From the NCBI RefSeq assembly GCF_014930365.1, contig NZ_JABXWI010000001.1, forward strand, positions 62,001 to 126,000: DNA of 64,000 nucleotides, given 5' to 3'. This document shows, one piece after another, positions 52,378 to 61,487 of the stretch; within the stretch, counting starts at the first letter, position 1; the number at the start of each line of letters is the position of its first letter. The position numbers and the translations under genes were made by a program. This DNA is from Streptomyces caniscabiei. GTDB taxonomy: Bacteria; Actinomycetota; Actinomycetes; Streptomycetales; Streptomycetaceae. The notes beneath the pieces were generated by a model, which saw only the letters and a program-made list of their open reading frames with translations, made no database searches and was not told the origin of the DNA.

Positions 52378-53210
52378 CCGAGCAGTTCGTAGTCCTCGCG
52401 CTCAAGGTGCGGGACGTACGCCTCGGTGACATCACCGACCACCTCGGTGGCCGCATGCGGGTCCGGGAGATCGTCCAGCGCGCCCACCTGTGGGACCTGG
52501 CCGGAGACCCGCCCGAGGAACCCCGGTCCGCCTACGACCCGGAGCACCCGCCGACGGCACGCCGCACCAACTACCCCCGCGACATCGTCCGGGTGTGGCG
52601 CCCCCTCGACGCGATCGGCCCGGTACGCGGCCACGGCCGGAAGACCACCCACACCGACATGGTGATCCGCGGCTGGTACCGGTACTACTCCGCCCACACC
52701 GCCGGATGCTCGTGCGGCTGGCGCGACACCACCACCCACGCCTACAGCTCGCTCGCCGAAACCGCGTGGCTGGACCACAAGGCGGCCGCGCTGACCGCCG
52801 CGGCATACGAGACGCAGCCCGCGCTGCGCCTGGTGACCGAGCTGCAGGCCGCCAACACCAGCCTGGCGCCGGTCCCGTGGACCTTCGGCCCGGTCTACAA
52901 CGGCCCGGCCGAGGGCGGCGGCATGGCGAAGGGACGCCTGGACGGGCTGCCCGTCGACCAGGCCCGCGCCGCGATGGCCGGATGGGCGGCAGTCCTGGGG
53001 GCGGAGGAGGTCCATGAGTTCCGGTACCCCGCCCGGCAGGGGTTGCGGGGCTGGAAGCCGCCGCGCACCGAGCTGACGCTGTCGGCGTACGGCGGCGAGC
53101 GCGCTCTCGTCGAGCTGGCTGCCTACATCGAGGAGACCGCTCCCGCGCCGGAGTCCGGCTCCGTCGTCCCCTGGGAGCCCGACGGCGACGACAGCGGCGC
53201 CGAGCCGTGA
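52374..53210 (+). CDS. mobile-element protein, unknown
   Basis: 278 residues from ATG 52374, overlapping the previous stop (ATGA). Contains GCSCGWRDTTTHAYSSLAET, a Cys-containing segment seen in several actinophage early proteins, with acidic ends. No enzyme motif seen. Confidence 0.55.
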   Translation: MTEQFVVLALKVRDVRLGDITDHLGGRMRVREIVQRAHLWDLAGDPPEEPRSAYDPEHPPTARRTNYPRDIVRVWRPLDAIGPVRGHGRKTTHTDMVIRGWYRYYSAHTAGCSCGWRDTTTHAYSSLAETAWLDHKAAALTAAAYETQPALRLVTELQAANTSLAPVPWTFGPVYNGPAEGGGMAKGRLDGLPVDQARAAMAGWAAVLGAEEVHEFRYPARQGLRGWKPPRTELTLSAYGGERALVELAAYIEETAPAPESGSVVPWEPDGDDSGAEP

Positions 53211-53521
53211 GCGAGGACCGTCCCGGCCCGGAGTGCCGGCACTGGATCGGTGCCGAGCGCCGGCACTGCCGGGCCGTGGACGGCATCCGCCCCTACATCC
53301 AGGGCCTGCGCTGCCCCCTCCACACCCCCAGCGCCCTGGCCGGGAAGCCGGAACCCCCACCTGGATACGGCCTCCCGCCCAGCGATCTCCCCCTCAGCCC
53401 GCTCTCCACCTCGGCGCTGGCCGACCAGCGGGCGATCGCCTCCGGCAAACGCCGCTCCAACCCCGCCGCCTACCGCGCCGCCCAGGCCGCGGTCGACCAC
53501 CGGAAGGACCTGAACCTATGA
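53207..53521 (+). CDS. small Cys/His protein
   Basis: 104 residues from GTG 53207. PECRHWIGAERRHCRAVDGI and LRCPLHTPSAL give a three-Cys, three-His cluster similar to short zinc-binding proteins of actinophages. The C-terminal helix is basic. Overlaps the next start. Confidence 0.6.
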   Translation: MSEDRPGPECRHWIGAERRHCRAVDGIRPYIQGLRCPLHTPSALAGKPEPPPGYGLPPSDLPLSPLSTSALADQRAIASGKRRSNPAAYRAAQAAVDHRKDLNL

Positions 53522-54060
53522 CCGCTCCGACCGAAGCCCGCCGGCCCTCGCCTGCCGACATGGCACCCCATCGCACGCCCGCCCCCGTCAAGCCCGGGCC
53601 CGTCAAGGCCACGGCTCCCGGGCCGTCCGCGCCCGTCTCCCTGACCACCGCCGAGGCCATCGCGCCGGGCCAGATCGGACGCGGCGAGAACGTCCGCAGC
53701 CTCCTTCCGCGCGCCGTGCGCCGCAGCCGCATGCACCCCAACTCCCGCCTGGTCGTCCTCACCCTGCTCAACTACGCGAACTTCAAGACCGGCCTGGTCA
53801 ACTCCCGGCACCGGCCCGACGTCGAGCAGCTGGCCGAGGACACCGGTCTGACCACCGGCCAGATCGAAGTGCAACTCCACGTGCTGACCCAGCGCGGCTG
53901 GCTCTACGAACGGACCCTCACCCGCGGCGCGCAGGCCGGTCAGACCGGGCTGTTCGTGACCGTGCCCACCGTCTACCTCGACCAGGTCCGGGCCGAGACC
54001 GCCGCGTACGCCGCTGAGCGCGCCGAATGCATCGCCCGAGCCACGGGCGACGACCAGTGA
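53518..54060 (+). CDS. winged-helix DNA-binding protein
   Basis: 180 residues from ATG 53518. A disordered Pro-rich N-terminus (1-55) precedes a winged-helix region (about 65-150: SRLVVLTLLNYANFKTG, VEQLAEDTGLTTGQIEVQL, LTQRGWLYERTLTR). This resembles replication or transcription helix-turn-helix proteins of phages. It precedes the larger wHTH protein by two short genes, so the pair may act together in replication control (inference). Confidence 0.65.
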   Translation: MTAPTEARRPSPADMAPHRTPAPVKPGPVKATAPGPSAPVSLTTAEAIAPGQIGRGENVRSLLPRAVRRSRMHPNSRLVVLTLLNYANFKTGLVNSRHRPDVEQLAEDTGLTTGQIEVQLHVLTQRGWLYERTLTRGAQAGQTGLFVTVPTVYLDQVRAETAAYAAERAECIARATGDDQ

Positions 54061-54155
54061 GCCGCCCGCCCCGCCGGGCGTACCGGGCCCTGTTCCTCCT
54101 CGGCGCCGCCCTGACCACGGCCGCGCTCGTCCTGACCGCCTGCACCCACCCCTGA
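54057..54155 (+). CDS. 32-residue lipoprotein-like peptide
   Basis: From GTG 54057, overlapping the preceding stop (GTGA). Basic start, hydrophobic core (ALFLLGAALTTAALVLTA) and a terminal LTAC followed only by THP, so a lipobox with almost no mature part. Probably translated by coupling. It may act as a small membrane peptide. Confidence 0.45.
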   Translation: MSRPPRRAYRALFLLGAALTTAALVLTACTHP

Positions 54156-54180
54156 CCCGCCGACCCTGAGGAGGGCCGTG

Positions 54181-54474
54181 ATGCCGAAGAGCCGAGTCCG
54201 CCGTCACCGGCGCCGCCCGCCCGAGCAGCCACACACCGAGCTGGTGCCGTTCCTGCGCGACCACTACGGCATGACCCGCGCCGAGGCCCGCGCAGTCGCC
54301 CGTATCGGCGCGGCTCTGCTCGCCGAACACACCGGCCCGCTCATGGCCCGCTTCGCCTGCGACTACTGCCACACCTACCAAGGCCCCGCCTACGACGCCA
54401 TGAACACCGCCCAGCTGAACGCCGCGCGCGCCGACGCCCGCGCCCACATGACCGCCTGCCCCGGCCGCATCTGA
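54181..54474 (+). CDS. small basic protein with CDYCH motif
   Basis: 97 residues from ATG 54181 with AGGAGG six bases upstream. An Arg-rich start, a helical middle, then FACDYCHTYQ...HMTACPGRI, a C-x2-C-H...H...C possible zinc finger. The better ribosome site than its neighbours suggests independent translation. Confidence 0.6.
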   Translation: MPKSRVRRHRRRPPEQPHTELVPFLRDHYGMTRAEARAVARIGAALLAEHTGPLMARFACDYCHTYQGPAYDAMNTAQLNAARADARAHMTACPGRI

Positions 54475-54477
54475 CCG

Positions 54478-56352
54478 ATGACCGCTGCCCGAGCTGCCGC
54501 CGCCGAGCCCCGCCACCTTCGTGGCGGGGCCGGCAGCGCTGCCCGGGTACGGCCCCGCCGCCCCCAGCGGCGCGCGGTCCAGCAGGTCGAGATCCCCGAA
54601 CGCGTCTACCGCGGCTCCCACTACAGCGATGCCTTCGTCAAGGCGTGGGCGAAGATGGCCGCCCTCGACGTCGACACCAACCCCGAGCACTGCAACGCCC
54701 ACGTCAGCGTGATGGCCCGGTACTGCGGCCTGTCCACGCGCAGCTTCGAGCGCGCCCTCACCGAGGGCCACGCACCCGGCCCCGACGGCGGCGCGCCGGA
54801 GTTCTCCACCCGCCGCATGACCCGCACGTCCGGCAAGGGGCGGACCGCGATCCGCCAGGTCCGCCCCGTCGTCGACGGCGAGCGGTACGTCACGGTGTCC
54901 GTGGCGATGTGCGACGCCCTCGAGCCCCGCCGCCTGCGCGCCGCCCTGCTGATGGCGCACACCGCCAAATACAGCCCCGGCTACCAGCCGACCGCCGCCG
55001 AGCTGGCCGGCGAGCTCTTCCACCACGACGGCGACAGTGCGGGCAGGCCGCTGTCGGAGCGCACCGCGCGCCGCATCGTCCACGACCTCGAGGCCACCGG
55101 CTGGGTCAGCGTCGGCCACCGCGCCGGCCACCAGGGCCGCCACACCGTCTCGGTCAACTCCCACCCCATCCTCGCCGAGCAGCTCGCCCTCGACATCGAC
55201 CCCGCGCAGGCCGCCGCACCGGCAGCCGACCGTGCGGGGGAGGCGAGTGCGGACAACCATGGCGGATCCGGTCCGGCCACGGGCGGCGGATCCCTCGCGA
55301 TCAAGGAAGACCACGGGGTTCCCACTGACGCTGTTGCTCCGCGCCAGGAAGTGGGTGGTTCCCGCCGTAGGCGACTGACCGTAGGTGAGCCCGCGACCGA
55401 CGCAGCCGATCTTGCTGACGGCACGTTCGGGCCGGGCACCCTGCGCGCTCCGCGCGGCAACCGCCCCACCCCCAACTCCCCGGCCGGAGCCGTCCCCTAC
55501 GGCGGGCCGGAGCTGCGCTGGTCCGAGCGCATCCACATCAGCCTCGCCCCCGTACGCCACCTGCTGCAGCAGCCGGACGTCAACCGCTTCCTGCTGCGGA
55601 AGGTCGCCCACGCGATCGGCGCCCAGCTCGACCAGGCCGCCCACAACCTGATGACCCCGCAGCGGATGGCCGCCCGGATCGCCACCCGCTACCGCGACGC
55701 CGGAGAAATCCGCGACATCGCCGCCTGGCTCCTCGCCGTCGGCATCGTGCCCAAGGGCTGCGGCCAGATCCTCTGCGAGAACGGCCAGCTGTGGCCCACC
55801 GGCGCCACCTGCGAGACCTGCGCCACCAACCGGCAGACCACCAGCGAGCACTGGCGCCAAGCCCGCGCCCTGCAGGACCGCCTCGAGGAGGTCCGCGCCC
55901 AGCGCGCGGCCGGCGGCGAGCAGCTGCCCGCGAAGGCGACGTACCGGCAGCGGCAGCACGCGACGGACGCCGACGTCCTGGCCGTGGCCACCGAACACGG
56001 ACCCGCCGCCGCTCTCCACCGCTTCGGCGTACTGCGCGCCGCTCCCGTCCTGCGCGCCCAGTACGGCCACCTCCCCGCAGCCATCGGCGACACCCCGCCC
56101 CGGCCCCCACAACCCGCCCTGTGTGCCCGCCCGATGGAGGAGGCGCTCATGCCCGACCGCGGCTACATGCCCGACCAGATCCGCGCCCAGCTCGGCCGGA
56201 CCGACCACACCGGGGCGCTCGCGATCGCCTGCCCCCAGACCGGCTGCCTCGCCGAGCCCGGCCAGCCCTGCACCAGCAAGGGCGGCCGCCGCCGCGCACC
56301 CCACGAAGCCCGCACCATCGCCGCCCAGACGCGCGGAACGGAGACCGACTGA
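54478..56352 (+). CDS. multi-domain winged-helix protein with C-terminal zinc motif
   Basis: 624 residues. Residues about 75-110 (VMARYCGLSTRSFERALTEG) and about 165-215 (LSERTARRIVHDLEATGWVS) are helix-turn-helix units like those in replication initiators. The middle (about 340-440) is helical with CENGQLW...CETCATN. The end has ACPQTGCLAEPGQPCTSKGG followed by the distal His and Arg, a zinc motif shared by many actinophage proteins. It is the largest protein of the element here and a reasonable replication or regulatory candidate. No initiator nicking or helicase motif is visible. Confidence 0.65.
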   Translation: MTAARAAAAEPRHLRGGAGSAARVRPRRPQRRAVQQVEIPERVYRGSHYSDAFVKAWAKMAALDVDTNPEHCNAHVSVMARYCGLSTRSFERALTEGHAPGPDGGAPEFSTRRMTRTSGKGRTAIRQVRPVVDGERYVTVSVAMCDALEPRRLRAALLMAHTAKYSPGYQPTAAELAGELFHHDGDSAGRPLSERTARRIVHDLEATGWVSVGHRAGHQGRHTVSVNSHPILAEQLALDIDPAQAAAPAADRAGEASADNHGGSGPATGGGSLAIKEDHGVPTDAVAPRQEVGGSRRRRLTVGEPATDAADLADGTFGPGTLRAPRGNRPTPNSPAGAVPYGGPELRWSERIHISLAPVRHLLQQPDVNRFLLRKVAHAIGAQLDQAAHNLMTPQRMAARIATRYRDAGEIRDIAAWLLAVGIVPKGCGQILCENGQLWPTGATCETCATNRQTTSEHWRQARALQDRLEEVRAQRAAGGEQLPAKATYRQRQHATDADVLAVATEHGPAAALHRFGVLRAAPVLRAQYGHLPAAIGDTPPRPPQPALCARPMEEALMPDRGYMPDQIRAQLGRTDHTGALAIACPQTGCLAEPGQPCTSKGGRRRAPHEARTIAAQTRGTETD

Positions 56353-56732
56353 TGCCGACCACCCCGCACCCCACCCGCGGTGTCACCGCATGCGACCGGT
56401 GTGGCGCTCGCATCCGCTGGGCCATCTGCATCTCCGGCACCTACAAGGGGCGCCGCGTGCCGCTGAACGCACTGCCTGGCCCGATGGGCGGGTACGCCGC
56501 CCGCAGCGACCAGCACGGCGGCCTGGTCGTGCGACAGCTGGACGCGGAGTTCCCCAACGTCGAGGACGCGCGCCTGGAGTGGCCCGCCGTCCTGCACTGG
56601 CACAGCTGCACCGGCCAGCAGAACCCGCAGCCGCCCGCCACGCAGCAGCCGCGCTCCCGCCCGGCGCGGCGACGGCCGAGCGTGCAGGCCCCGCTGTTCG
56701 GCCAGCCGCAGCAGCCGAGGAGGACCTGGTGA
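56352..56732 (+). CDS. small zinc-ribbon-like protein
   Basis: 126 residues from ATG 56352 overlapping the previous stop by one base. ACDRCGARIRWAICISGTYKG is a zinc-ribbon-like start, LHWHSC adds a distal Cys, and the end is Pro/Gln/Arg-rich and disordered. Confidence 0.6.
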   Translation: MPTTPHPTRGVTACDRCGARIRWAICISGTYKGRRVPLNALPGPMGGYAARSDQHGGLVVRQLDAEFPNVEDARLEWPAVLHWHSCTGQQNPQPPATQQPRSRPARRRPSVQAPLFGQPQQPRRTW

Positions 56733-56950
56733 CCGCCCCGGCCGGCACCAGCGGCCACGCCCAGGCCCCGGCCGAGGACGTCCCCACCGGGTCCTTCGGC
56801 CGCGCGGAGTACCGACTCCTCGAGCACATGACCCCGTGCACGCCCGAGGAGCAGGCCCGGCACCTGGCCGACCTCGACGAAGCCCTGTCCACGATCCGCG
56901 TCGGCGACGCCCTGCGCCGCCACCGCGCCACGAGGAGGGCTGCCGCGTGA
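56729..56950 (+). CDS. small helical protein
   Basis: 73 residues from GTG 56729. The helix EEQARHLADLDEALSTIRVG ends in an Arg-rich tail. Overlaps both neighbours by four bases. Function unknown. Confidence 0.5.
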   Translation: MTAPAGTSGHAQAPAEDVPTGSFGRAEYRLLEHMTPCTPEEQARHLADLDEALSTIRVGDALRRHRATRRAAA

Positions 56951-57171
56951 ACGACGGCCAACTGCAGCTCTTCGTCTGCCCGTTCGGCGGCTGCGACGAG
57001 GACGGCTACTGCCCCTGCGTCGAGGAGGACGTCGAGGCCTACGACGACCAGGACGACGAGGACCTCTGCACCGACCGCCACGGACGGCCCCACCGCGTCG
57101 AGACCGTCCCGATCTCCATCGACGACTACCAGCCCCACCCCGCCGCCGAACCCACCGGAGCGACCCTGTGA
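56947..57171 (+). CDS. small acidic Cys-rich protein
   Basis: 74 residues from GTG 56947. CPFGGCDEDGYCPC near the N-terminus is followed by a very acidic run (VEEDVEAYDDQDDEDLC), suggesting a metal-binding or DNA-mimicking small protein. Function unknown. Confidence 0.55.
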   Translation: MNDGQLQLFVCPFGGCDEDGYCPCVEEDVEAYDDQDDEDLCTDRHGRPHRVETVPISIDDYQPHPAAEPTGATL

Positions 57172-57794
57172 CCAGCACCTACCGCAAGAAGCCCATCCCC
57201 GTCCGCGCCCTGCAGCTCACCCCCGACTCCTACCGCCAGATCCTCGACACCCTCACCTCCGACCAGTTCACGGCTGGCGGCGAGAACACCGACGGCACCG
57301 TGTTCGTGGAGGTGCGCAGCCTCGAGGGCGTGATGCACGCCGCCGAGGACGACTGGATCGTCTGGGACACCCACGGCCACGTGTGGGTGGTGCGCGCCGG
57401 CATCTTCACCGAGACGTACGAGCCGGTGTACGCCGAGGAGGCGTCGGCCGAGGAGCGGATCGCCCGCCGCCTCGCTGCCGGCGACTACTGCGTACCGGGC
57501 GACGAGCCCGACGACACCTGGTGGAACAACCGGCCCCCGAGGTTCCGCCTGGACTACCTCGCCCATGCCCGCCGCGTGATCGCGCTGGTCCGCGCCGAGG
57601 ACCAGCTGGCGGCCGCGGCCCGGGCCGACGTCCTTGCCGAGGAGGCCGAGCACCTGCGGACGGTGGTGTACCCGGCCGTGTACGACGACGCCGGCCAAAA
57701 GGCCGCCGACGGTGTCGCCCACGCGGCCGGAGAACTCCGCCGACGCGCCAGGGAGCTGCGCCGTACGGCTGCCGACCAGGGGCAGCCGTCGTGA
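57168..57794 (+). CDS. mobile-element protein, unknown
   Basis: 208 residues from GTG 57168. The N-terminus (STYRKKPIPVRALQL) and the region DDWIVWDTHGHVWVVRAGIF resemble a family of actinophage proteins with a small beta fold. The rest is helical and Ala/Arg-rich. No function assigned. Confidence 0.6.
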   Translation: MTSTYRKKPIPVRALQLTPDSYRQILDTLTSDQFTAGGENTDGTVFVEVRSLEGVMHAAEDDWIVWDTHGHVWVVRAGIFTETYEPVYAEEASAEERIARRLAAGDYCVPGDEPDDTWWNNRPPRFRLDYLAHARRVIALVRAEDQLAAAARADVLAEEAEHLRTVVYPAVYDDAGQKAADGVAHAAGELRRRARELRRTAADQGQPS

Positions 57795-58027
57795 GCGAGC
57801 CCGTGGAGTGTCAGGCCTGCCACAAACCGATCCGCTCGAAGGCGTCGCTGGGCCGGCGGATCGGGGGCCGCTGCTGGCGCAAGCTCCGCCCCGACCAGCG
57901 CCAGGCCATGCGCGCACTGCTCGGCCAGACCGCCCGCCCCAGCGCGGCCGCCGTGCGCCGCGCCCTCAACCAGCCTCCGCCGTCGGCCGGCGGCCAACTC
58001 CCCCTCGACGAACAGGAACAGCAGTGA
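57791..58027 (+). CDS. small CQACHKPI protein (zinc-knuckle-like)
   Basis: 78 residues from GTG 57791. VECQACHKPIRSKASLGRRI and GRCWRKLRP match the common small family that binds one zinc with basic helices, widespread in Streptomyces phages. Overlaps both neighbours. Confidence 0.6.
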   Translation: MSEPVECQACHKPIRSKASLGRRIGGRCWRKLRPDQRQAMRALLGQTARPSAAAVRRALNQPPPSAGGQLPLDEQEQQ

Positions 58028-58254
58028 GCTACGACGTCTTCGAGATCGCCCCCGAGCCCACGATCTCCGTACGCCGGTTCGTCCGGGTCAGGGCCGCGCT
58101 CCCCGACGGCTGGGGCACCGGCAGCCACGCGCCGCGCACCGCGCTCGAGGCGGCCCGGCTCCTGCAGGCCGAAGGCAAGCAGGTCTGCCTCGTGTCCGAC
58201 AGCGACCACACCTGCCTCACCGACGACCGCCCGTCCCTGGCCGACCTGCCGTGA
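58024..58254 (+). CDS. small mobile-element protein
   Basis: 76 residues from GTG 58024. Beta/alpha composition, VRRFVRVRAALPDGWG, no recognised motif. Overlaps both neighbours by four bases. Confidence 0.5.
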   Translation: MSYDVFEIAPEPTISVRRFVRVRAALPDGWGTGSHAPRTALEAARLLQAEGKQVCLVSDSDHTCLTDDRPSLADLP

Positions 58255-58373
58255 CCCACCTCGCCGGCATCAGCGGCGCCGACGTCCTCGGCGCCGCCTG
58301 CCCCTCGATCTTCCTGATCGCCGTCCTGGCGATCGGCTACCTCACCGCCCGCGACCGCCGGAGGAAGCGATGA
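58251..58373 (+). CDS. 40-residue single-span membrane peptide
   Basis: From GTG 58251, overlapping the stop before it and the ATG after it. One membrane span (CPSIFLIAVLAIGYLTA) and a basic C-terminus (RDRRRKR), so the end should face the cytoplasm. Function unknown. Confidence 0.5.
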   Translation: MTHLAGISGADVLGAACPSIFLIAVLAIGYLTARDRRRKR

Positions 58374-58573
58374 CCGACACCACGAAGTGCCCCGGCTGCC
58401 CCGGCCAGCGCAACCGCCGCCACTACCTCTGCAGCTCCTGCTGGCGCACCCTCCCGGCCGCCACCCGCGGACGCCTTGCCCGCCGCGATGCCCGCGCCTT
58501 CCTCCGCCTCCGCGAACTCCACACCGCTCTCGCCATCGGAACCCCGATCACCGCCATCGAGGTCAGCCGATGA
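58370..58573 (+). CDS. small zinc-ribbon protein
   Basis: 67 residues from ATG 58370. CPGCPGQRNRRHYLCSSCW is a clear four-Cys ribbon, then a basic helical region. Overlaps neighbours (ATGA both ends). Confidence 0.6.
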   Translation: MTDTTKCPGCPGQRNRRHYLCSSCWRTLPAATRGRLARRDARAFLRLRELHTALAIGTPITAIEVSR

Positions 58574-58962
58574 ACACCCGCCTGTACGCCCGCGCCAGCG
58601 CGGCCGGCGCCGTCCTGTGCACTGCCGCCACCGCGTACGCCGCCACCCTCGACGCCGGATGGATCGCCCTCGGCGGCCTCTACACCGCGATCTTCCTCGC
58701 GTGGAACGCCCGCCGCTGCTACACCCAGGCCCGCCGCGAGCGCGCGATCGAGCAGCGACTGAAGCGACTCGGCCAGGAGGAGGCGGCCTCCGCCGTGCTG
58801 CCGCCGCCGTGCTGCTCGTTCTGGCTCCACTCCGACGGCGAAGTCCACTCCCCGTCCGACTGCACCCGGCCGCCGGCCGCACGCACCGCCCTCACACCCA
58901 GCGAGGAGCGCGAATTCACCCGGCTCGCAGCCTCCCTCCGCCAGCCCAAGAGCACGCCCTGA
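58570..58962 (+). CDS. two-span membrane protein with CCSFW Cys/His tail
   Basis: 130 residues from ATG 58570. Two hydrophobic spans (about 9-26 and 30-46), a charged helix, then PPPCCSFWLHSDGEVHSPSD and a further Cys, a motif seen in several actinophage proteins. Probably a membrane-bound metal site. Function unknown. Confidence 0.6.
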   Translation: MNTRLYARASAAGAVLCTAATAYAATLDAGWIALGGLYTAIFLAWNARRCYTQARRERAIEQRLKRLGQEEAASAVLPPPCCSFWLHSDGEVHSPSDCTRPPAARTALTPSEEREFTRLAASLRQPKSTP

Positions 58963-58993
58963 CCCGCCGCCCAACCGAGGAGGACCAACCCAC

Positions 58994-59581
58994 ATGACCG
59001 AACGTCACGAGACACGCTGGAACGGCGAGCCCTGCCTGGCCCGCCGCGTCACCGCGATCGTCGCCGACAGCACCTTCTTCCCCCAGTACTGGGCACGTGA
59101 CCTCGTCGGTACCCACCGCAAGGCCGTCGAGGTCACCTACGGCGGCAGCACCTTCTTTCTCGACGACGAGGACGGCTCCGCCTGGGCCAAGGTCACCAGC
59201 GGCGGCAGCCCGGCACACGGGCACCGCGACCTGGTCGTCGACCCCGGCAGCATCCAGCCCCGCTCCGACCCCGAGCCGCCGGCGCTGCGTGCCCTCATCG
59301 CCGCGGCCATCTACGAGCACAACAACCCCGGGGCAACGTGGGCCAACGCGCATCCACACGACGTGGTCGCCTACGGAGGCGACGCTGACGCGGTGCTGAA
59401 GGTGCTGCCCGCGGCCGCCGACCGGGCCGCCGTTTACCGGGAGGTCGCAGACCGCCTTGCCGCCGACGCCGAGCAGGGCGCCAAGGAAGGCCTGACCCGG
59501 ATCTACCGCCGCTCCGCCGCCCAGCAGGTACGCGACTGGGCAGACGAAGCGGCCATCGCCGAGAGCGCAGGGCGCTCATGA
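58994..59581 (+). CDS. mobile-element protein, unknown
   Basis: 195 residues from ATG 58994 with GAGGAGGA upstream. A beta-rich first half (VEVTYGGSTFFLDDEDGSAW) and an Ala-rich helical second half (AADRAAVYREVADRLAADA). The better ribosome site starts a new translational group. No family recognised. Confidence 0.58.
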   Translation: MTERHETRWNGEPCLARRVTAIVADSTFFPQYWARDLVGTHRKAVEVTYGGSTFFLDDEDGSAWAKVTSGGSPAHGHRDLVVDPGSIQPRSDPEPPALRALIAAAIYEHNNPGATWANAHPHDVVAYGGDADAVLKVLPAAADRAAVYREVADRLAADAEQGAKEGLTRIYRRSAAQQVRDWADEAAIAESAGRS

Positions 59582-60087
59582 ACGCGCCCCGCCCCCTCAG
59601 CAGCTCTCTCCACATCACGCCGTACAAGTGCCCGTTCTGCACCGGCGGCCTGGTCCTCGACAGCAAGGGCGAGGAGATCGACCGCTGCCACCACTGCGTA
59701 GGCAGCGGCCTCACCGACGACCCCTGCGGCGACGCCGAACGAGCACCCCGCCCGCCCGGCGTGATGCGCGCCCCGTGCGCCGACTGCGCCTACCGGTGCG
59801 GCTCACCCGAACTGGAGGCCAACGGCGCCCAGCTCCCCGAGGGCGAGCCGTTCTTCTGCCACCAGGGCGTGCCCGTCTCGGCGTCCGGCTCCTACACCCC
59901 CGTCGCGATGTTCCGCGGGCTGCCGCTGGGACTGATGGTGTGCGCCGGCTGGTGGGCCCAGCAAACCGGCGAACCCCTCCCGGCCAAGGCCTATCGCGAG
60001 ATCCCCATCACCGAGGACGAGGTGGAGATGCGGTGGGGCCGTATCCCTCACGCCCTGCGCACCGAGAACACGCAGAAGGAGAGCTGA
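59578..60087 (+). CDS. Cys-rich protein with several CxxC motifs
   Basis: 169 residues from ATG 59578. CPFCTGG, CHHCVGSG, PCADCAYRCGSPE and FFCHQG suggest two zinc sites, a DnaJ-like central ribbon followed by another cluster. The C-terminal half has MVCAGWWAQQTGEPL. Function unknown; metal binding likely. Confidence 0.6.
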   Translation: MNAPRPLSSSLHITPYKCPFCTGGLVLDSKGEEIDRCHHCVGSGLTDDPCGDAERAPRPPGVMRAPCADCAYRCGSPELEANGAQLPEGEPFFCHQGVPVSASGSYTPVAMFRGLPLGLMVCAGWWAQQTGEPLPAKAYREIPITEDEVEMRWGRIPHALRTENTQKES

Positions 60088-60089
60088 CC

Positions 60090-61484
60090 GTGCTGCAGCA
60101 CACTGTGGCGGCCGTCGTCGACACCCGCATCTGGGACGGCACGCCCAACCAGGCCCTCCTCGCGTGGCTCGGCGACGACGGCCACCATTTCGACGGCACT
60201 CAGCTCGTCATCCACACCACCGACGGCGATCTCTACCCCGAGCCAGGCTGGACCATCGTCCGTTGGCCCGACCGCGACCTCAGCGTCATGTCGTCCCGCG
60301 CCGCCGTCAAACGCCTCGCACCCGCCGAGCTGATGGGCATGCGGCTCATGCTCGACCCAAGTGCCCCTCCCGGGTCCGTGACACTCTCCACCACGCGCCC
60401 CGGACGCATGGCCGAGGTGGACGAGCAGAGCAGCGCCTCGGAAGAAGTCGTCCACCCCACGCTCGGGCCGCAGGTCAGCCCGCCACAAGGAGTGGACGAC
60501 TCCGGCAGTGGCCCCGACTTCACCAGCCCACTGGCTGGGATCGAGGTACGCGTTCCGTGCCCGTACTGCCCCCCGCCCGCGATGATCTCCCGAACGCTGA
60601 TCACCGACCACATCGCCCGGGAGCACCGCCCCGGCCTGGTCTACCCGCCCAACCTGGCCACCAACGAGGACGTCCACCGGATCGCCCAGCGCCGGGACTC
60701 CATCCTCAACCTGCTCGATCGGCTGGACCGGAGCAGCACCCTCACGCAGGAGGAGCGGGCGCTCCTGCGGCGCAGCGTGCACGCCGAGGGGATGGAGCGG
60801 GACAACCTCGCCTCGTCGTACCTCGAACTCACCAGCTACATGCGGCAGATCAGTGCTGGCCGCGAGACGTGGAAGGCGAAGGCCGAGGAGATCGAGCGGG
60901 ACCGCGACCGACACGCCGCCGCCCTCGGCGAGGTGCTCGCCACCTTCGTGCACAAGGTCGATGGGTACCGCCTCCCCCGGGTCCGGTCCGGAGACGTCGA
61001 CGTGTTGACCCTGGAGAAGTGGCGCAGCGTGGTCGCACCCACCGGCGAGCAGGCCGCACCCGTCAACTGGCAGACCATCGCCCAGCAGCGCGAGCGGGAG
61101 CTGAAGACCGCCGCTGAAGCCCGACGCCGCGCCGAGATGGCCATCGCCCGCGTGCGCCTGATCAGGAAGGCGCCCAGCCGGTCCCCCTTCAATCTGCATG
61201 CGAATGCGCAGGACGACGGCTGGGACCAGGCCCTCGACGCCGTCCACGCCGCCCTCGGCACACCCGAGCAGTGCGAGACGGGTAACGCCCGCAAGGACCA
61301 CCCCGTCCACGAACTCCTCGCCGCACTCGAAGCCGGCATACCGCACCCCGACCCGCGCGATCTCATCAGCCGCTACTACCAGGCCATCCACGAGCTGTGC
61401 TGCCCGTACGACCACACCGAGCACCGCCCAGACCAAGCCACCGCAGCCAACCGCGCCACCCCCGACGAGCCCACGGAGCGCTGA
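60090..61484 (+). CDS. long mobile-element protein with coiled coil
   Basis: 464 residues from GTG 60090. The first 95 residues are a mixed domain (QLVIHTTDGDLYPEPGWTIV). A zinc-finger-like VPCPYCPPPAM...HIAREHRPG lies near 150-180, then a coiled-coil region (about 190-385). An internal ATG (60410) could mark a second start. The C-terminal 60 residues contain HELCCPYDHTEHR. No enzyme signature. Confidence 0.55.
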   Translation: MLQHTVAAVVDTRIWDGTPNQALLAWLGDDGHHFDGTQLVIHTTDGDLYPEPGWTIVRWPDRDLSVMSSRAAVKRLAPAELMGMRLMLDPSAPPGSVTLSTTRPGRMAEVDEQSSASEEVVHPTLGPQVSPPQGVDDSGSGPDFTSPLAGIEVRVPCPYCPPPAMISRTLITDHIAREHRPGLVYPPNLATNEDVHRIAQRRDSILNLLDRLDRSSTLTQEERALLRRSVHAEGMERDNLASSYLELTSYMRQISAGRETWKAKAEEIERDRDRHAAALGEVLATFVHKVDGYRLPRVRSGDVDVLTLEKWRSVVAPTGEQAAPVNWQTIAQQRERELKTAAEARRRAEMAIARVRLIRKAPSRSPFNLHANAQDDGWDQALDAVHAALGTPEQCETGNARKDHPVHELLAALEAGIPHPDPRDLISRYYQAIHELCCPYDHTEHRPDQATAANRATPDEPTER

Positions 61485-61487
61485 ACC

